This document shows, piece after piece, positions 1 to 9,800 of a DNA stretch of 64,000 nucleotides (its first letter is position 1; every line of letters begins with the position of its first letter). The stretch comes from Alkaliphilus hydrothermalis. GTDB taxonomy: Bacteria; Bacillota; Clostridia; Peptostreptococcales; Natronincolaceae. The translations under genes were made by a program, and so were the position numbers. The stretch lies in assembly GCF_016908555.1 (NCBI RefSeq), contig NZ_JAFBEE010000001.1, forward strand, positions 1 through 64,000, given 5' to 3'. The notes beneath the pieces were generated by a model. The model made no database searches. It was given only the letters and a program-made list of their open reading frames with translations, and was not told where the DNA came from.

Positions 1-300
1 CGTATTACGTATACGCGGCGTTCGCTGTGGGGTCTTGTTCCTTGGATCTAATGGCTTTTGAACAGGCACTAGCCTGTTGAAAAGCAATCATCTTCTTCGT
101 CACTGCGACCCCACAGCACCCTTGCGTATTACGTATACGCGGCGTTCGCTGTGGGGTCTTGTTCCTTGGATCTAATGGCTTTTGAACAGGCACTAGCCTG
201 TTGAAAAGCAATCATCTTCGGCGTCACTGCAAACAGCCAGCACCCTTACGTATTTTTATATACGCCGCGGTCGCTGGCTGTTATTGCTCCTTGAATCTAA
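1..300. repeat. Tandem hairpin repeat array (at least three units, first one cut by the window edge)
   Basis: The unit is about 124 bases. The right arm GCTGTGGGGTC occurs at 24-34 and 148-158, and its partner GACCCCACAGC at 107-117. In the third unit the arms are AACAGCCAGC (232-241) and GCTGGCTGTT (273-282). Between the arms lie about 30 bases that hold a smaller stem, GCGTAT/ATACGC, around TACGT. The spacer between hairpins is nearly identical between copies (cttcgtcactgc on one side, ttgttccttggatctaatgg on the other). The array ends a few bases beyond the 3' end of the lipoate ligase gene. Related copies lie at 50314-50528 and 59631-59681. An open frame across the array is an artefact of the repeat. 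Confidence 0.9.
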
Positions 301-324
301 TGGCTTTTGAAGGATATCCTCTTT

Positions 325-1317
325 TTAATAAAACATACAATCGATAAAATCATCAATACTTATTTTAAATATATACTCATGAAAGGGGGTTTTTTCTAAA
401 ACCCTTCTAATATTTTGTTCATCATACATCTGATTTTTTAATAGCTGTGCTAAATCATTGATATCATTAGAACCAAAGAAGTCTCCATAAATCCTACACT
501 CTTCAATCAGACCCTTTTGTATATTTAGTCTTATATCCAAGGTACCTGCCTCAAACCTTTTGGACTTTTGTAGATGGTAATCTGGGGATTCTCCATAGTT
601 CCAATCCCAAGAAGAATAACGGGCATGCATCATTTCATCTATCTTTTCCAAGTCTTGATCTGTTAGTTTATATTCATTCCTCTTTGAATCTTTCCCCTGT
701 AAAATAAATGCTAGAAGGAAATCCTTAAACTCATGTACTGAAATCTTTTCCTTTAGATATGGAAGAATATTTGTGACCCTACTTCTAATAGACTTGATAC
801 CCTTAGATTCTATCTTTTCAATTTTTACATTTAGAGCCTCTTGGACAATCCTAAGGTCAGAATCAAAGAGTATTGTGCCATGATGGAGTAATTTGCCTGA
901 GAAATAGTACTGTGCATTACCAGAGAATTTCTTACCATCTATGGTGATGTCATTTCTTCCAGAAAACTCTGCATTGACATCTAGGCTCCTTAGGGCCTTT
1001 ACAACTGGTTCAGTAAATTTTTTAAAGTTACTTACACTGTCATCTTTATTTTTAGTGATAAATGTGAAGTTAAGATTCCCCAGATCATGATAGACAGCTC
1101 CACCGCCCGATAGCCTCCTCACCACATCTATATTGTTATCCACAATGAATTTTGAATTTATTTCTTCTATAGTATTTTGATTTCTACCTATTATGACCGA
1201 CGGTTTATTTTGCCATAAAATAACAACATCATCATCTAAATCCAAATGCTTTAAAGCATATTCTTCCAGAGCTAAATTAAAATGAGGGTTTGTGGAATTG
1301 TTAGTTATATTAATCAT
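325..1317 (-). CDS. lplA: Lipoate-protein ligase A
   Basis: This enzyme activates free lipoate with ATP and attaches it to lysines of lipoyl domains such as glycine cleavage H protein. The N-terminal half has the family signatures RRLSGGGAVYHD, the lipoyl-adenylate site, and KFSGNAQ; the C-terminal accessory domain includes YSSWDWNYGESPDY. The length, about 330 residues, is normal for the long LplA form with both domains. A longer frame begins at 1335, but AGAGGTG lies at the right distance before the ATG at 1317 (MINITN), so that start is preferred. It stands alone between feoB and the repeat array, with no lipoyl-dependent enzyme nearby. Confidence 0.93.
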   Translation of the reverse strand: MINITNNSTNPHFNLALEEYALKHLDLDDDVVILWQNKPSVIIGRNQNTIEEINSKFIVDNNIDVVRRLSGGGAVYHDLGNLNFTFITKNKDDSVSNFKKFTEPVVKALRSLDVNAEFSGRNDITIDGKKFSGNAQYYFSGKLLHHGTILFDSDLRIVQEALNVKIEKIESKGIKSIRSRVTNILPYLKEKISVHEFKDFLLAFILQGKDSKRNEYKLTDQDLEKIDEMMHARYSSWDWNYGESPDYHLQKSKRFEAGTLDIRLNIQKGLIEECRIYGDFFGSNDINDLAQLLKNQMYDEQNIRRVLEKTPFHEYIFKISIDDFIDCMFY

Positions 1318-1391
1318 GAATAACACCTCTTTCATTCATTTTAGATAGATTGATAACCTAATCATAGTTAATACAAGAATTAAATTGGAAT

Positions 1392-1544
1392 ATGTATCTA
1401 CCAATGGCATTTATTATTATTCTGACATATTATATTCGACTAGACCTTTTATTTGGACCTTTTATTAAATACCCTAAAAAGAATAAAAAGAATCAATATA
1501 TTGCTGGATTATTTTGGTTAATTCAGAGTTTTTTTTACTTGTAA
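1392..1544 (+). CDS. Possible small membrane protein, 50 residues
   Basis: This short frame on the strand opposite feoB and lplA encodes MYLPMAFIIILTYYIRLDLL and continues to a basic KYPKKNKKN stretch and a second hydrophobic run ending in QSFFYL. That pattern would suit a two-helix membrane peptide. No convincing ribosome binding site precedes the ATG; only a weak GGAA is present. The stop codon overlaps a terminator-like hairpin. No family is recognised and it may be chance coding. Confidence 0.25.
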   Translation: MYLPMAFIIILTYYIRLDLLFGPFIKYPKKNKKNQYIAGLFWLIQSFFYL

Positions 1545-1582
1545 AAAAAAACTCCTAGAGAATTTTTCTTTAGGAGTTTTTA
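1543..1582. terminator. Bidirectional terminator between feoB and lplA
   Basis: AAAAACTCCTA and TAGGAGTTTTT form an 11-pair stem around a 13-base loop, with A and T runs on the outer sides. It lies just downstream of feoB on the minus strand and would separate the iron genes from lplA. Confidence 0.8.
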
Positions 1583-1637
1583 TGATTTAGATAGATCTGA
1601 TGGGAGTGATGGTGGTCATAATATTAGCCACCTTTGA

Positions 1638-3785
1638 CTATACAAGACCAAGAAGTTTTGCACCTTGAGCAACTACAAAGCATACAACAATACCTGTTAC
1701 CGTTGGTAGAATAAAGGATATCCAGGTCCACTTCCAGCTTTGGGTTTCTTTACGGATGGTCCAAAGGGTTGTTCCGCAAGGCCAATGGTTTAGAGAGAAT
1801 AACATCATACATACAGCCGTTAGCCAAGTCCAACCATTATTTACAAACAATTGACGCATTTCCTCTAGGCTATCTAACTCCAACATGGATCCTTTAGCCA
1901 TATAGCTCATAATTAGGATTGGTACAACGATTTCATTTGCGGGCAGTCCTAAGATAAAGGCCATCATAATATAACCATCCATACCCAATAACTGAGCAAA
2001 AGGATCTAAGAAATTCGCACTGTGGGTCAGTATACTGGCATTACCTATTGTAATGTTTGCCATTAACCAAATAACTAGACCAGCAGGAGCTGCAACTGCA
2101 ACAGCACGACCAAGGACAAATAAGGTTCTATCTAAAATAGAACGGACAATAATTTTTCCTACTTGAGGCTTTCTATAGGGAGGAAGCTCTAAAGTAAAGG
2201 AAGAAGGTAACCCTTTTAAAATGGTCTTAGATAATAATCTAGAAATCAGTAGAGTAATGAAAACGCCTAGTATGATCGCTGCTAAAATAGATAGGGTAGC
2301 TGCTATAGAACTAAAAGCTCCAGCTGCACTGGCAATGAATATAGTGGCAAGGGCAATTAAGGTGGGGAATCGTCCATTACAGGGTACAAAATTATTAGTA
2401 ATGATGGCAATGAGACGCTCCCTTGGAGAATCAATAATTCTACAGGCAATAATTCCCGCAGCATTACATCCAAACCCCATACACATTGTTAGCGCTTGCT
2501 TTCCATGGGCACAGGCTTTCTTGAAATAGTAGTCTAAGTTAAAGGCAACTCTAGGGAGATATCCCAAGTCTTCTAATAAGGTAAATAAAGGAAAGAAAAT
2601 AGCCATAGGGGGTAACATAACAGATACAACCCAAGCTAATGTACGGTATATACCTAACACAAGGATATCATGAACCCACTGGGGAGTGCCTAACCAACTA
2701 AAGAATACAGTTAAATGACCTTCTATCCAGAACAATCCATTGGCTAACATAGCTGATGGTACATTGGCTCCGGCGATTGTAAGCCAGAAAACTATTCCCA
2801 GGAGACCAATCATAATAGGCAGGCCAAATATTTTTGAGGTTAGTACACGATCTATTTTACGGTCCAGCTGATTATAGTTTTTGTTTTCCAGAGAAACCAC
2901 TTCTTTGCTAATAGCCTCCGCTTTTTTAACAATGCTAGAAACGATGAGATCTCTTAAATCCTCCACTCCGTTATTTTCAGCTGCTAAAAGGTCATGGGCA
3001 GCTTGTAATTTTTGATTCAACATTTCGTCATTAGAAAAATCAAACTTTAAGTATTCATCCATTGATTGATTTAACGAATCATCGCCATCTATTAAGCGAA
3101 GAGATGCCCACTTACTGTTAATTTGCTGCCCTACTAAATTTGAAATATGGGGTTCAACGGTTTCTATTGCCTTTTCTAGAACTTCATCATAGTCGATTTT
3201 TACTGGGTTAGTTTTAATCTCTCCATTGATTAACTTTTCAACGGTCTCCTTCAATTCTTTTAACCCTTCTCCATTCCTGGCTGCTGTCCCCACTACAGGT
3301 ACTCCTAAAAGTTTCGATAATTTTTTTAGATTAACATCTATTTTTTTTCTTTTGGCTTCATCTAGAAGATTAACACATACAACTACCTTATCTGTAATTT
3401 CTAGGATTTGTAGAACCAAATTGAGGTTCCTTTCTAAGCAAGTGGCATCAGTGACTACCACTGTTGCATGGGGATTTCCAAAGCAGATAAAATCCCTGGC
3501 AACCTCCTCCTCCACTGAGTTAGCTAATAGGGAATAGGTTCCTGGTAGATCCACCAAAATATATCGGTTATTCCTATGAATATATTTACCTTGGGCATTG
3601 GTCACTGTTTTGCCAGGCCAGTTACCTGTATGCTGATTTAATCCAGTAAGACTGTTGAATACAGTACTTTTACCTGTGTTAGGATTACCTGCCAACGCAA
3701 TAACAAGATCATCTGGGGATTCCAGCTCAACCTCGAACATTTCCTTTAATGCTCCTGTACCTGTAGACTGGTTTGTTAAACCCAT
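1638..3785 (-). CDS. feoB: Ferrous iron transport protein B
   Basis: FeoB is the GTP-dependent inner-membrane Fe(II) transporter. The N-terminal G domain shows G1 GNPNTGKST (residues 33-41), G3 DLPG (79-82) and a G4-type NLLD near 139. A linker and a large polytopic domain follow. The membrane half contains the conserved cysteine motifs GFGCNAAGI, NFVPCNGRFP and HWPCGTTL. At 715 residues it is full length. The start is supported by AAAGGAGG eight bases upstream. It lies 24 bases after feoA, so the two are almost certainly co-transcribed. No clear Fur operator was recognised upstream. Confidence 0.97.
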   Translation of the reverse strand: MGLTNQSTGTGALKEMFEVELESPDDLVIALAGNPNTGKSTVFNSLTGLNQHTGNWPGKTVTNAQGKYIHRNNRYILVDLPGTYSLLANSVEEEVARDFICFGNPHATVVVTDATCLERNLNLVLQILEITDKVVVCVNLLDEAKRKKIDVNLKKLSKLLGVPVVGTAARNGEGLKELKETVEKLINGEIKTNPVKIDYDEVLEKAIETVEPHISNLVGQQINSKWASLRLIDGDDSLNQSMDEYLKFDFSNDEMLNQKLQAAHDLLAAENNGVEDLRDLIVSSIVKKAEAISKEVVSLENKNYNQLDRKIDRVLTSKIFGLPIMIGLLGIVFWLTIAGANVPSAMLANGLFWIEGHLTVFFSWLGTPQWVHDILVLGIYRTLAWVVSVMLPPMAIFFPLFTLLEDLGYLPRVAFNLDYYFKKACAHGKQALTMCMGFGCNAAGIIACRIIDSPRERLIAIITNNFVPCNGRFPTLIALATIFIASAAGAFSSIAATLSILAAIILGVFITLLISRLLSKTILKGLPSSFTLELPPYRKPQVGKIIVRSILDRTLFVLGRAVAVAAPAGLVIWLMANITIGNASILTHSANFLDPFAQLLGMDGYIMMAFILGLPANEIVVPILIMSYMAKGSMLELDSLEEMRQLFVNNGWTWLTAVCMMLFSLNHWPCGTTLWTIRKETQSWKWTWISFILPTVTGIVVCFVVAQGAKLLGLV

Positions 3786-3809
3786 TTAGAATACCTCCTT
3801 TATAGTTGT

Positions 3810-4049
3810 TTAAATTACTTCTACATAAATTTTAGAAGCCTCTTCAGAGCGTAAAGCAATAACAGCTCCTCTTATCTCGTATGCAATAGGATCTCCTGCT
3901 GGACTCTTTCTCAAAGACTCAACAGTTGTATTGAAGATTAAACCTAGATCTAGCATTCTTCTTCTACTGATTCCTTCAGCAGTTAATCTTTTTACCTTAC
4001 CAAAAGAACCAATAGGCAATTGATTTAAGGGAATTAAATTTTTTGCCAT
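3810..4049 (-). CDS. feoA: Ferrous iron transport protein A
   Basis: A 79-residue SH3-like FeoA protein, the small cytosolic partner of FeoB. Family features include the LNQLPIGSFGKVKRLTAEG opening, the RRRMLDLGL core and the final strand with RSEEASKIYVE. It is the first gene of the feoAB operon and has a strong AGGAGG seven bases before its ATG. The promoter must lie in the 203-base gap shared with the divergent gene at 4253. Confidence 0.95.
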   Translation of the reverse strand: MAKNLIPLNQLPIGSFGKVKRLTAEGISRRRMLDLGLIFNTTVESLRKSPAGDPIAYEIRGAVIALRSEEASKIYVEVI

Positions 4050-4194
4050 AAAAAAACCTCCTATTTATTTTTATATCTACATTAATATTAGTCACAGGAA
4101 ACTTTATTTGCTGAGGCTAATAACATGATATTCACTATTCATAATTTGGTTACTCAAAACTTTTATAACTATGTTTTCATACCTCCAATGCATA

Positions 4195-4247
4195 AAATTT
4201 GGTAATTATCGCAAAATAAGTGGGATACGCTCTGAAATACCAAATTT
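4195..4247. promoter_or_regulatory. Long-spaced perfect inverted repeat before the 4253 gene
   Basis: AAATTTGGTA at 4195-4204 is exactly complementary to TACCAAATTT at 4238-4247, with 33 bases between. It ends six bases before the first ATG of the downstream gene, so an RNA stem here could mask or present the start region. No T-run follows, so it is not an intrinsic terminator. No known riboswitch class was recognised. Confidence 0.4.
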
Positions 4248-4252
4248 AGTGA

Positions 4253-6733
4253 ATGACAAAGGGAGTGATTATTATTAAAGGATTAATCATGGCAGGTGGA
4301 AAGGGTACACGATTGAAGCCTTTGACCTGTAGCTTACCTAAACCAATGGTTCCAATTATGAATAAACCTGTAATGGAGTATTCCATCGAATTGCTAAAAA
4401 AACATGGTATCACAGAAATTGCTGTGACTTTAGCCTATATGCCAACAGAAATCACCGATTATTTTGGTAATGGTGAAAAATGGGGAGTTAACCTCCATTA
4501 TTTCATAGAAGATGAACCCCTAGGGACAGGCGGTAGTGTCAAAAATGCTGAGAGCTTTATAGATGATACCCTAATCATTATTAGTGGTGATGCTTTAACT
4601 GACTTAGATATACAAACTGCCATTGATTATCATAGGGAAAAAGAATCAAAGGCAACTTTAGTGTTGAGAAATGAAGAAGTACCCATTGAGTACGGAGTAG
4701 TGATTACTGATGACAGGGGCAAGATACGAAGGTTTTTAGAGAAGCCCAGTTGGGGTGAAGTTTTTAGTAATACCATCAATACTGGGATATATATACTGGA
4801 ACCAGAAGTATTGGACTACTACAATCGAGGGGATAAATTTGACTTTAGCAAAGACCTTTTCCCAAAGTTGTTAAAGGACCAAGTGCCTATGTATGGCTAT
4901 GTAATGGAGGGGTATTGGTGCGATATAGGGGATTTAAATTCCTATAAGCAAACCCATTTTGACATTTTAGATGACAAAGTTGAAATAAAGCTGGATGCAA
5001 AGTACCTAGCTAAAGGAAGTTGGATTGGTGAAGGTACCCATATGGGGGAAGGGGTTAAAATCGTTCCTCCTATATATATAGGAAGGAACTGTCGTATAAA
5101 GGATAATGTCGTATTGGATCAATACACCGTAATAGGTGATGATTGCATCATTGGAAAGGACAGCAGCATGAAACGTTCAATCCTTTGGGAAGGAACATCC
5201 CTTGGAGAACAGGTGGAGGCAAGAGGTGCAGTAATTTGTCATCGGGCTATAATCAAGAATAAAGTTGAATTATTGGAAAATGCTGTGATTGGAGATTTTA
5301 CTCATTTGGCTGAAGGAGTAGTGGTGAAGCCCGATATTAAAATTTGGCCCAGTAAGAAAATTACAGAGAATACCATCGTTAATCAGAATCTAATTTGGGG
5401 AACTAAGGCCTCAAAGATTCTCTTTGGTTATAGAAACATATCAGGGGAGATTAATCTAGATATTAACCCAGAATTCGCATCCCGAGTGGGGGCATCATAT
5501 TCCACCAGTATTCAAGGAGATACTACTTTGGTGGTCAGTAGTGATGATTCTAATGGGGCTAATTTAGTACAAAATGCTTTGATTTCAGGGATTCAATCCA
5601 CTGGTTCACAAGCTATCCAACTACAGGGGGCAGTTATGCCAATGGCTAGATATGCCGTGCAGTATTTTAGAGCTGACGGTGGAATTCATGTGGCCACAGA
5701 TAGGAAGAATCCTAATAAAATTACTATAGAATTCTTAGATGAAAAGGGCGGGAATATTTCCCGTAGTAAAGAACGGGACGTTGAGAACTTATTTAGTCGA
5801 GACGACTTTAAGCGATGCAATGGAGAGCAGGTTAAAAAGGTAATCTATGTGAATGAGTTTAAGTCCTTCTTTATCAAGGATGGGCTGAAGGAGTTTAAAA
5901 ACACCTCAAATATTAAGAAAAATAATTTCAAGATCATATTGAGTTCCTATGCCAAGAATGGGGTGGAGGTAACAGGAGAACTATTGGAGGAGATGGGCTG
6001 TCATGTGGAGTACCATCATCCAAAGGGCAAAGAGAAAATGATGGACTTTCATATAGCATCATTGGCCAAAGAGGTGATGGAGGAAGGGGCCTTCCTAGGA
6101 GTATTCCTCAGCGAAACTGGAGAGGAATTGATGCTGGTGGACGAAAAGGGAAGGATCATAGGACAAGAGAATTACAGTGCATTAGCCGTATTGCTCCAGC
6201 TGAAAAGTGGAGTCAAAGACCCAATCATACTTCCCCATACAGCTCCTAGAGTTACTGAAGAAATGGCTAGAGGCTATGAAGTAGAGGTCATCAGAACAAA
6301 ATCTGATCCTTCGAATATCTTAAAGGAAATGCTACAAGAAAAAGAATTTGGGGGGAAAGTAGCGTTACAGTATCTATTATCCTATAATGCAGTATGGGCT
6401 ATCGGATGGATTGTGGATTTCTTAGGGAACTTGAATACTACCCTTGGGGAATTGGTGGATGAGCTACCCCAGATGTATTTTTTGAAAAGAGAAATTTCCT
6501 GCGATTGGCGGGATAAAGGACGGGTAATGAGGGAAATCATTGAGGAATACAGTCAGGGAAATGTTGAATTGTTTGAAGGTGTAAAAATAAATGATGACCG
6601 GGGATGGACTTTGATTCTACCCGATAGTGAAAGACCTCTTTTCAATATTTATGCTGAGGGTTACACAGAGGAGTTTGCAGAGGAACTCAGCAGTAGCTTT
6701 ACAGAGAAACTGAAAACACTAATTGGAAAATAG
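4253..6733 (+). CDS. Mannose-1-phosphate guanylyltransferase fused to a phosphomannomutase-like domain
   Basis: Residues from about 9 to 245 form a nucleotidyltransferase domain with the pyrophosphorylase loop GLIMAGGKGTRLKPLT and PKPMVPI. Hexapeptide left-handed helix repeats follow to about 370. The remainder resembles the alpha-phosphohexomutase family but lacks a normal phosphoserine loop: where TASHNP is expected, the sequence after DGGIH reads VATDRKNP. The N-terminal domain probably makes a nucleotide sugar, while the mutase half may be inactive or regulatory. The start is uncertain: the ATG at 4253 lacks a ribosome binding site, whereas GGGAG lies before an ATT codon at 4277 that would give IKGLIMAGG. 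It is followed after 72 bases by the glucan synthase gene. Confidence 0.85.
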   Translation: MTKGVIIIKGLIMAGGKGTRLKPLTCSLPKPMVPIMNKPVMEYSIELLKKHGITEIAVTLAYMPTEITDYFGNGEKWGVNLHYFIEDEPLGTGGSVKNAESFIDDTLIIISGDALTDLDIQTAIDYHREKESKATLVLRNEEVPIEYGVVITDDRGKIRRFLEKPSWGEVFSNTINTGIYILEPEVLDYYNRGDKFDFSKDLFPKLLKDQVPMYGYVMEGYWCDIGDLNSYKQTHFDILDDKVEIKLDAKYLAKGSWIGEGTHMGEGVKIVPPIYIGRNCRIKDNVVLDQYTVIGDDCIIGKDSSMKRSILWEGTSLGEQVEARGAVICHRAIIKNKVELLENAVIGDFTHLAEGVVVKPDIKIWPSKKITENTIVNQNLIWGTKASKILFGYRNISGEINLDINPEFASRVGASYSTSIQGDTTLVVSSDDSNGANLVQNALISGIQSTGSQAIQLQGAVMPMARYAVQYFRADGGIHVATDRKNPNKITIEFLDEKGGNISRSKERDVENLFSRDDFKRCNGEQVKKVIYVNEFKSFFIKDGLKEFKNTSNIKKNNFKIILSSYAKNGVEVTGELLEEMGCHVEYHHPKGKEKMMDFHIASLAKEVMEEGAFLGVFLSETGEELMLVDEKGRIIGQENYSALAVLLQLKSGVKDPIILPHTAPRVTEEMARGYEVEVIRTKSDPSNILKEMLQEKEFGGKVALQYLLSYNAVWAIGWIVDFLGNLNTTLGELVDELPQMYFLKREISCDWRDKGRVMREIIEEYSQGNVELFEGVKINDDRGWTLILPDSERPLFNIYAEGYTEEFAEELSSSFTEKLKTLIGK

Positions 6734-6805
6734 AGTTTTGTTAATGATTAATTTCAAGAATTAAAGTAGGTTCAATTTATTAGAGAAAGGTGATGACAAA
6801 GGGAG

Positions 6806-9800
6806 ATGATTTCAATTTTTAATGATTATTTGAATAGAAAGAATATTAAAATAGAGGAATTTAATGATGTAGTCCTCAATAGGGAGGAATTGGAGAACAA
6901 AGCTAGGGGACTGGCTAAAAGCCATCGTGTTTCTAAGAAAGAGAAATCCGCAAAATCCCTTTTGTATCGGCTAGATCATCATTATAGCAAAATTTCTGCT
7001 GTGTATCAGGAGGTATATTTAAATAACCAAAATGAAGAGGTCACTCCCCCTGCCCAATGGTTATTGGACAATTTTTACAAGATAGAAGAACAGGTAAAGG
7101 ATATAAGACAAAATATTCTTAGGGAAAGATTTATGAAGCTAAAGGTTTTAGATGGGGGTTTTTTAAAGGGAGTACCAAGAGTATATGCCATTGCCCTAAA
7201 GCTAGTGTCCTATACAGATGGAAGCTTAGATGAAGCCACCCTCGTTAGGTTTATTAATGCCTACCAAAAACAACAGGTCCTCACTATAGCAGAGGTCTGG
7301 TCCTTATCTCTAATGATTAGAATCGCTTTAATTGAAAAGATTCGTATTGTCTGTGAAGGAATCCATAGAACGGAAATCGCTTGGCAACAGGCTTCGGAGC
7401 TAATGCAAAAAAAGCCTGAGGAGATTGCCCCATACATAGAGGATGAATTGGAGAAATGCAGTAGTATAAATGGATTACTGGTGGAACGTTTATTGAGACT
7501 TTTAAGAAGGCAGGACCAAGAAGGGGCCACTATAATCAATGCTATTGAGGAAGGCTTGAAGAAGTACCACCTTAACATTAAAGAGTTGACAGAGGATGTC
7601 CATCATCAGCAGGCAACATCTAAAATCACCATTGGAAACTGTATCATTAGTTTAAACCTTGTTGCCACCATAGATTGGAACGATATTTTTGAAGATATGA
7701 GTGGAGTCGAGGCAATTCTTTGTCAAGACCCAGCAGGAATCTATGAAAAAATGGATTTTGAATCTAGGGACCACTATCGACAACAGGTGGAAAAACTAGC
7801 CAAGGAGCAACAAATACCAGAAGAAAAAGTGGCCAAGGATGCTATCAATAGGGCAAAGAAATTTAGTGGGGAAGATCTTAATGATTCTGAAGGACATGTG
7901 GGGCACTATCTATTAAAAAGGGAAAGAAAACATCTTTCTGATTATTTAATTCCTATTGTTTTTATTACTTTTGTTATTGTCGGTCTATTGGTGGGATATA
8001 GCTATTCATATACAGGAAGAATGGAGATTTTGCAAACCCTCCTAATCATTTTTGTAGTCCTAATACCTGCCAGCGAGATTGCAATTACCTTCACCAACAG
8101 GATATTTACAAAACGATATCCACCAGATTTTATTCCACGAATTGAATATAGGGAGGGTGTTCCAGAGGAAGCAACAACGCTGGTGGTGATTCCCACCCTC
8201 GTTCCAAACAAAGAGCGGGTTAAGGAATTGTTGGAGCTGTTGGAAGTCTACTACTTGGCAAATCGTGAGAAGAATATCTACTTTTCATTGGCTGGGGACT
8301 TTAAAGATTCAATTGAACAGACGGATTCAGCGGATCAGGAGATTATTGATTTTGCCTTTAAGGAAGTAAAAAAATTAAATGAAAAGTATGCCTCAAATGA
8401 GCATTTGTTCTACTATCTGCACCGACACAGACAGTTTTCCGAAACCCAAGGAAAATGGATGGGCTGGGAACGAAAGAGGGGGGCTTTAGAGGAGCTCAAC
8501 CGATTGTTGGCAGGGGATCAAAACACCAGCTATAGTTATGTCTCTGGCAAATTCCCTAAAGGAAAGGAGATTAAATATGTTATCACCCTAGATGCCGACA
8601 CCTATTTACCCATGAATACAGCGAAAAAGCTCATTGGAATGATGGAGCACCCCCTGAATAGACCTGTCATTAATCAACATAAGGGGATTGTAGAAAAGGG
8701 ATATGGATTAATCCAACCGAGAATTGATGTCAGTGTAGAGGGGGCAAATCAGTCCTTTTTTACAAAGGTATTTGCAGGACAGGCGGGAATCGACCCCTAC
8801 ACCACCGCCAGTTCGGAGGTTTACCAAGACCTTTTTGGAGAAGGGATCTTTACTGGAAAGGGAATCTATAACCTTAAGGTAGTTAATGAAGTACTAGGGC
8901 ATAAATTGCCAGAAAACGCCATACTGAGTCATGATCTATTGGAGGGAAGTTACTTAAGGACTGCCCTTGTAAGTGATGTTCAATTAATTGATGGCTATCC
9001 TGCAAAATACAGTAGCTTTATGATGAGACTCCATAGATGGGTACGGGGGGATTGGCAGTTAATCAAATGGCTATCGGCAAGCACCCCTATTAATGCCTTA
9101 TCCAAGTGGAAGATTTTTGATAACTTAAGAAGAAGTCTAGTATCCACTAGTCAACTATTGGTATTAATTTTGGGATTAAGCCTTTTTCAAGGCTCACCAT
9201 TGGTGTGGGTTGGCTTTGGACTGTTAAGTATTTTTATACCTCTAATCCTATCGACAGTGGATTACATCAAGCTAAAGTACTTCACCGGACCTCGACAGGG
9301 AATGTCGGGAAATTTTGCCCTTGGCATGAAGAGTACCTTCTACATGACCATGCTCTCTTTAGCTTTCTTACCCTATCAAGCCTATATGATGATGGATGCC
9401 ATCCTAAGGACCCTCCACAGGGTATTCATATCCAGGAAGAATCTGTTGGAATGGGTAACCGTGGCGGATTCTGAGAAAAAGTTAAGGAATGATGCTTCTA
9501 GTTATATTCGAAGAATGGTGGCTGTATTCCCCGTCGTGGGGGTAACAGTACTGTTAATTTTACTGATTCGTCCCTTTAACATTATTTATGGAATACCCCT
9601 ACTTCTTTTATGGCTAATCTCCCCTTGGATTGCTTTTAGGGTTAGTCATCCAGAAGTAAATAAAATGGAGATTTTGGAGGAGTCAGATTTACAGGAGCTA
9701 AGGAGGTTAGCCCGAAAGACATGGGCATTTTATGAGGATTTAGTAACAGAGGAGGAAAACTATTTGCCCCCAGACAATATTCAGATGTATCCTCCAAAGG

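Noticed and set aside
5..211. Open frame of 68 codons across the tandem repeats
   Set aside because: It repeats itself with the hairpin unit, has no ribosome site, and is explained by the repeat structure.
4070..4190. Fur box before feoA
   Set aside because: ATGATATTCACTATTCATAA is only loosely similar to the Fur consensus, with too many mismatches to call.
4195..4247. Cyclic-di-GMP or other known riboswitch
   Set aside because: Conserved core sequences of the known classes are missing; only an inverted repeat can be supported.
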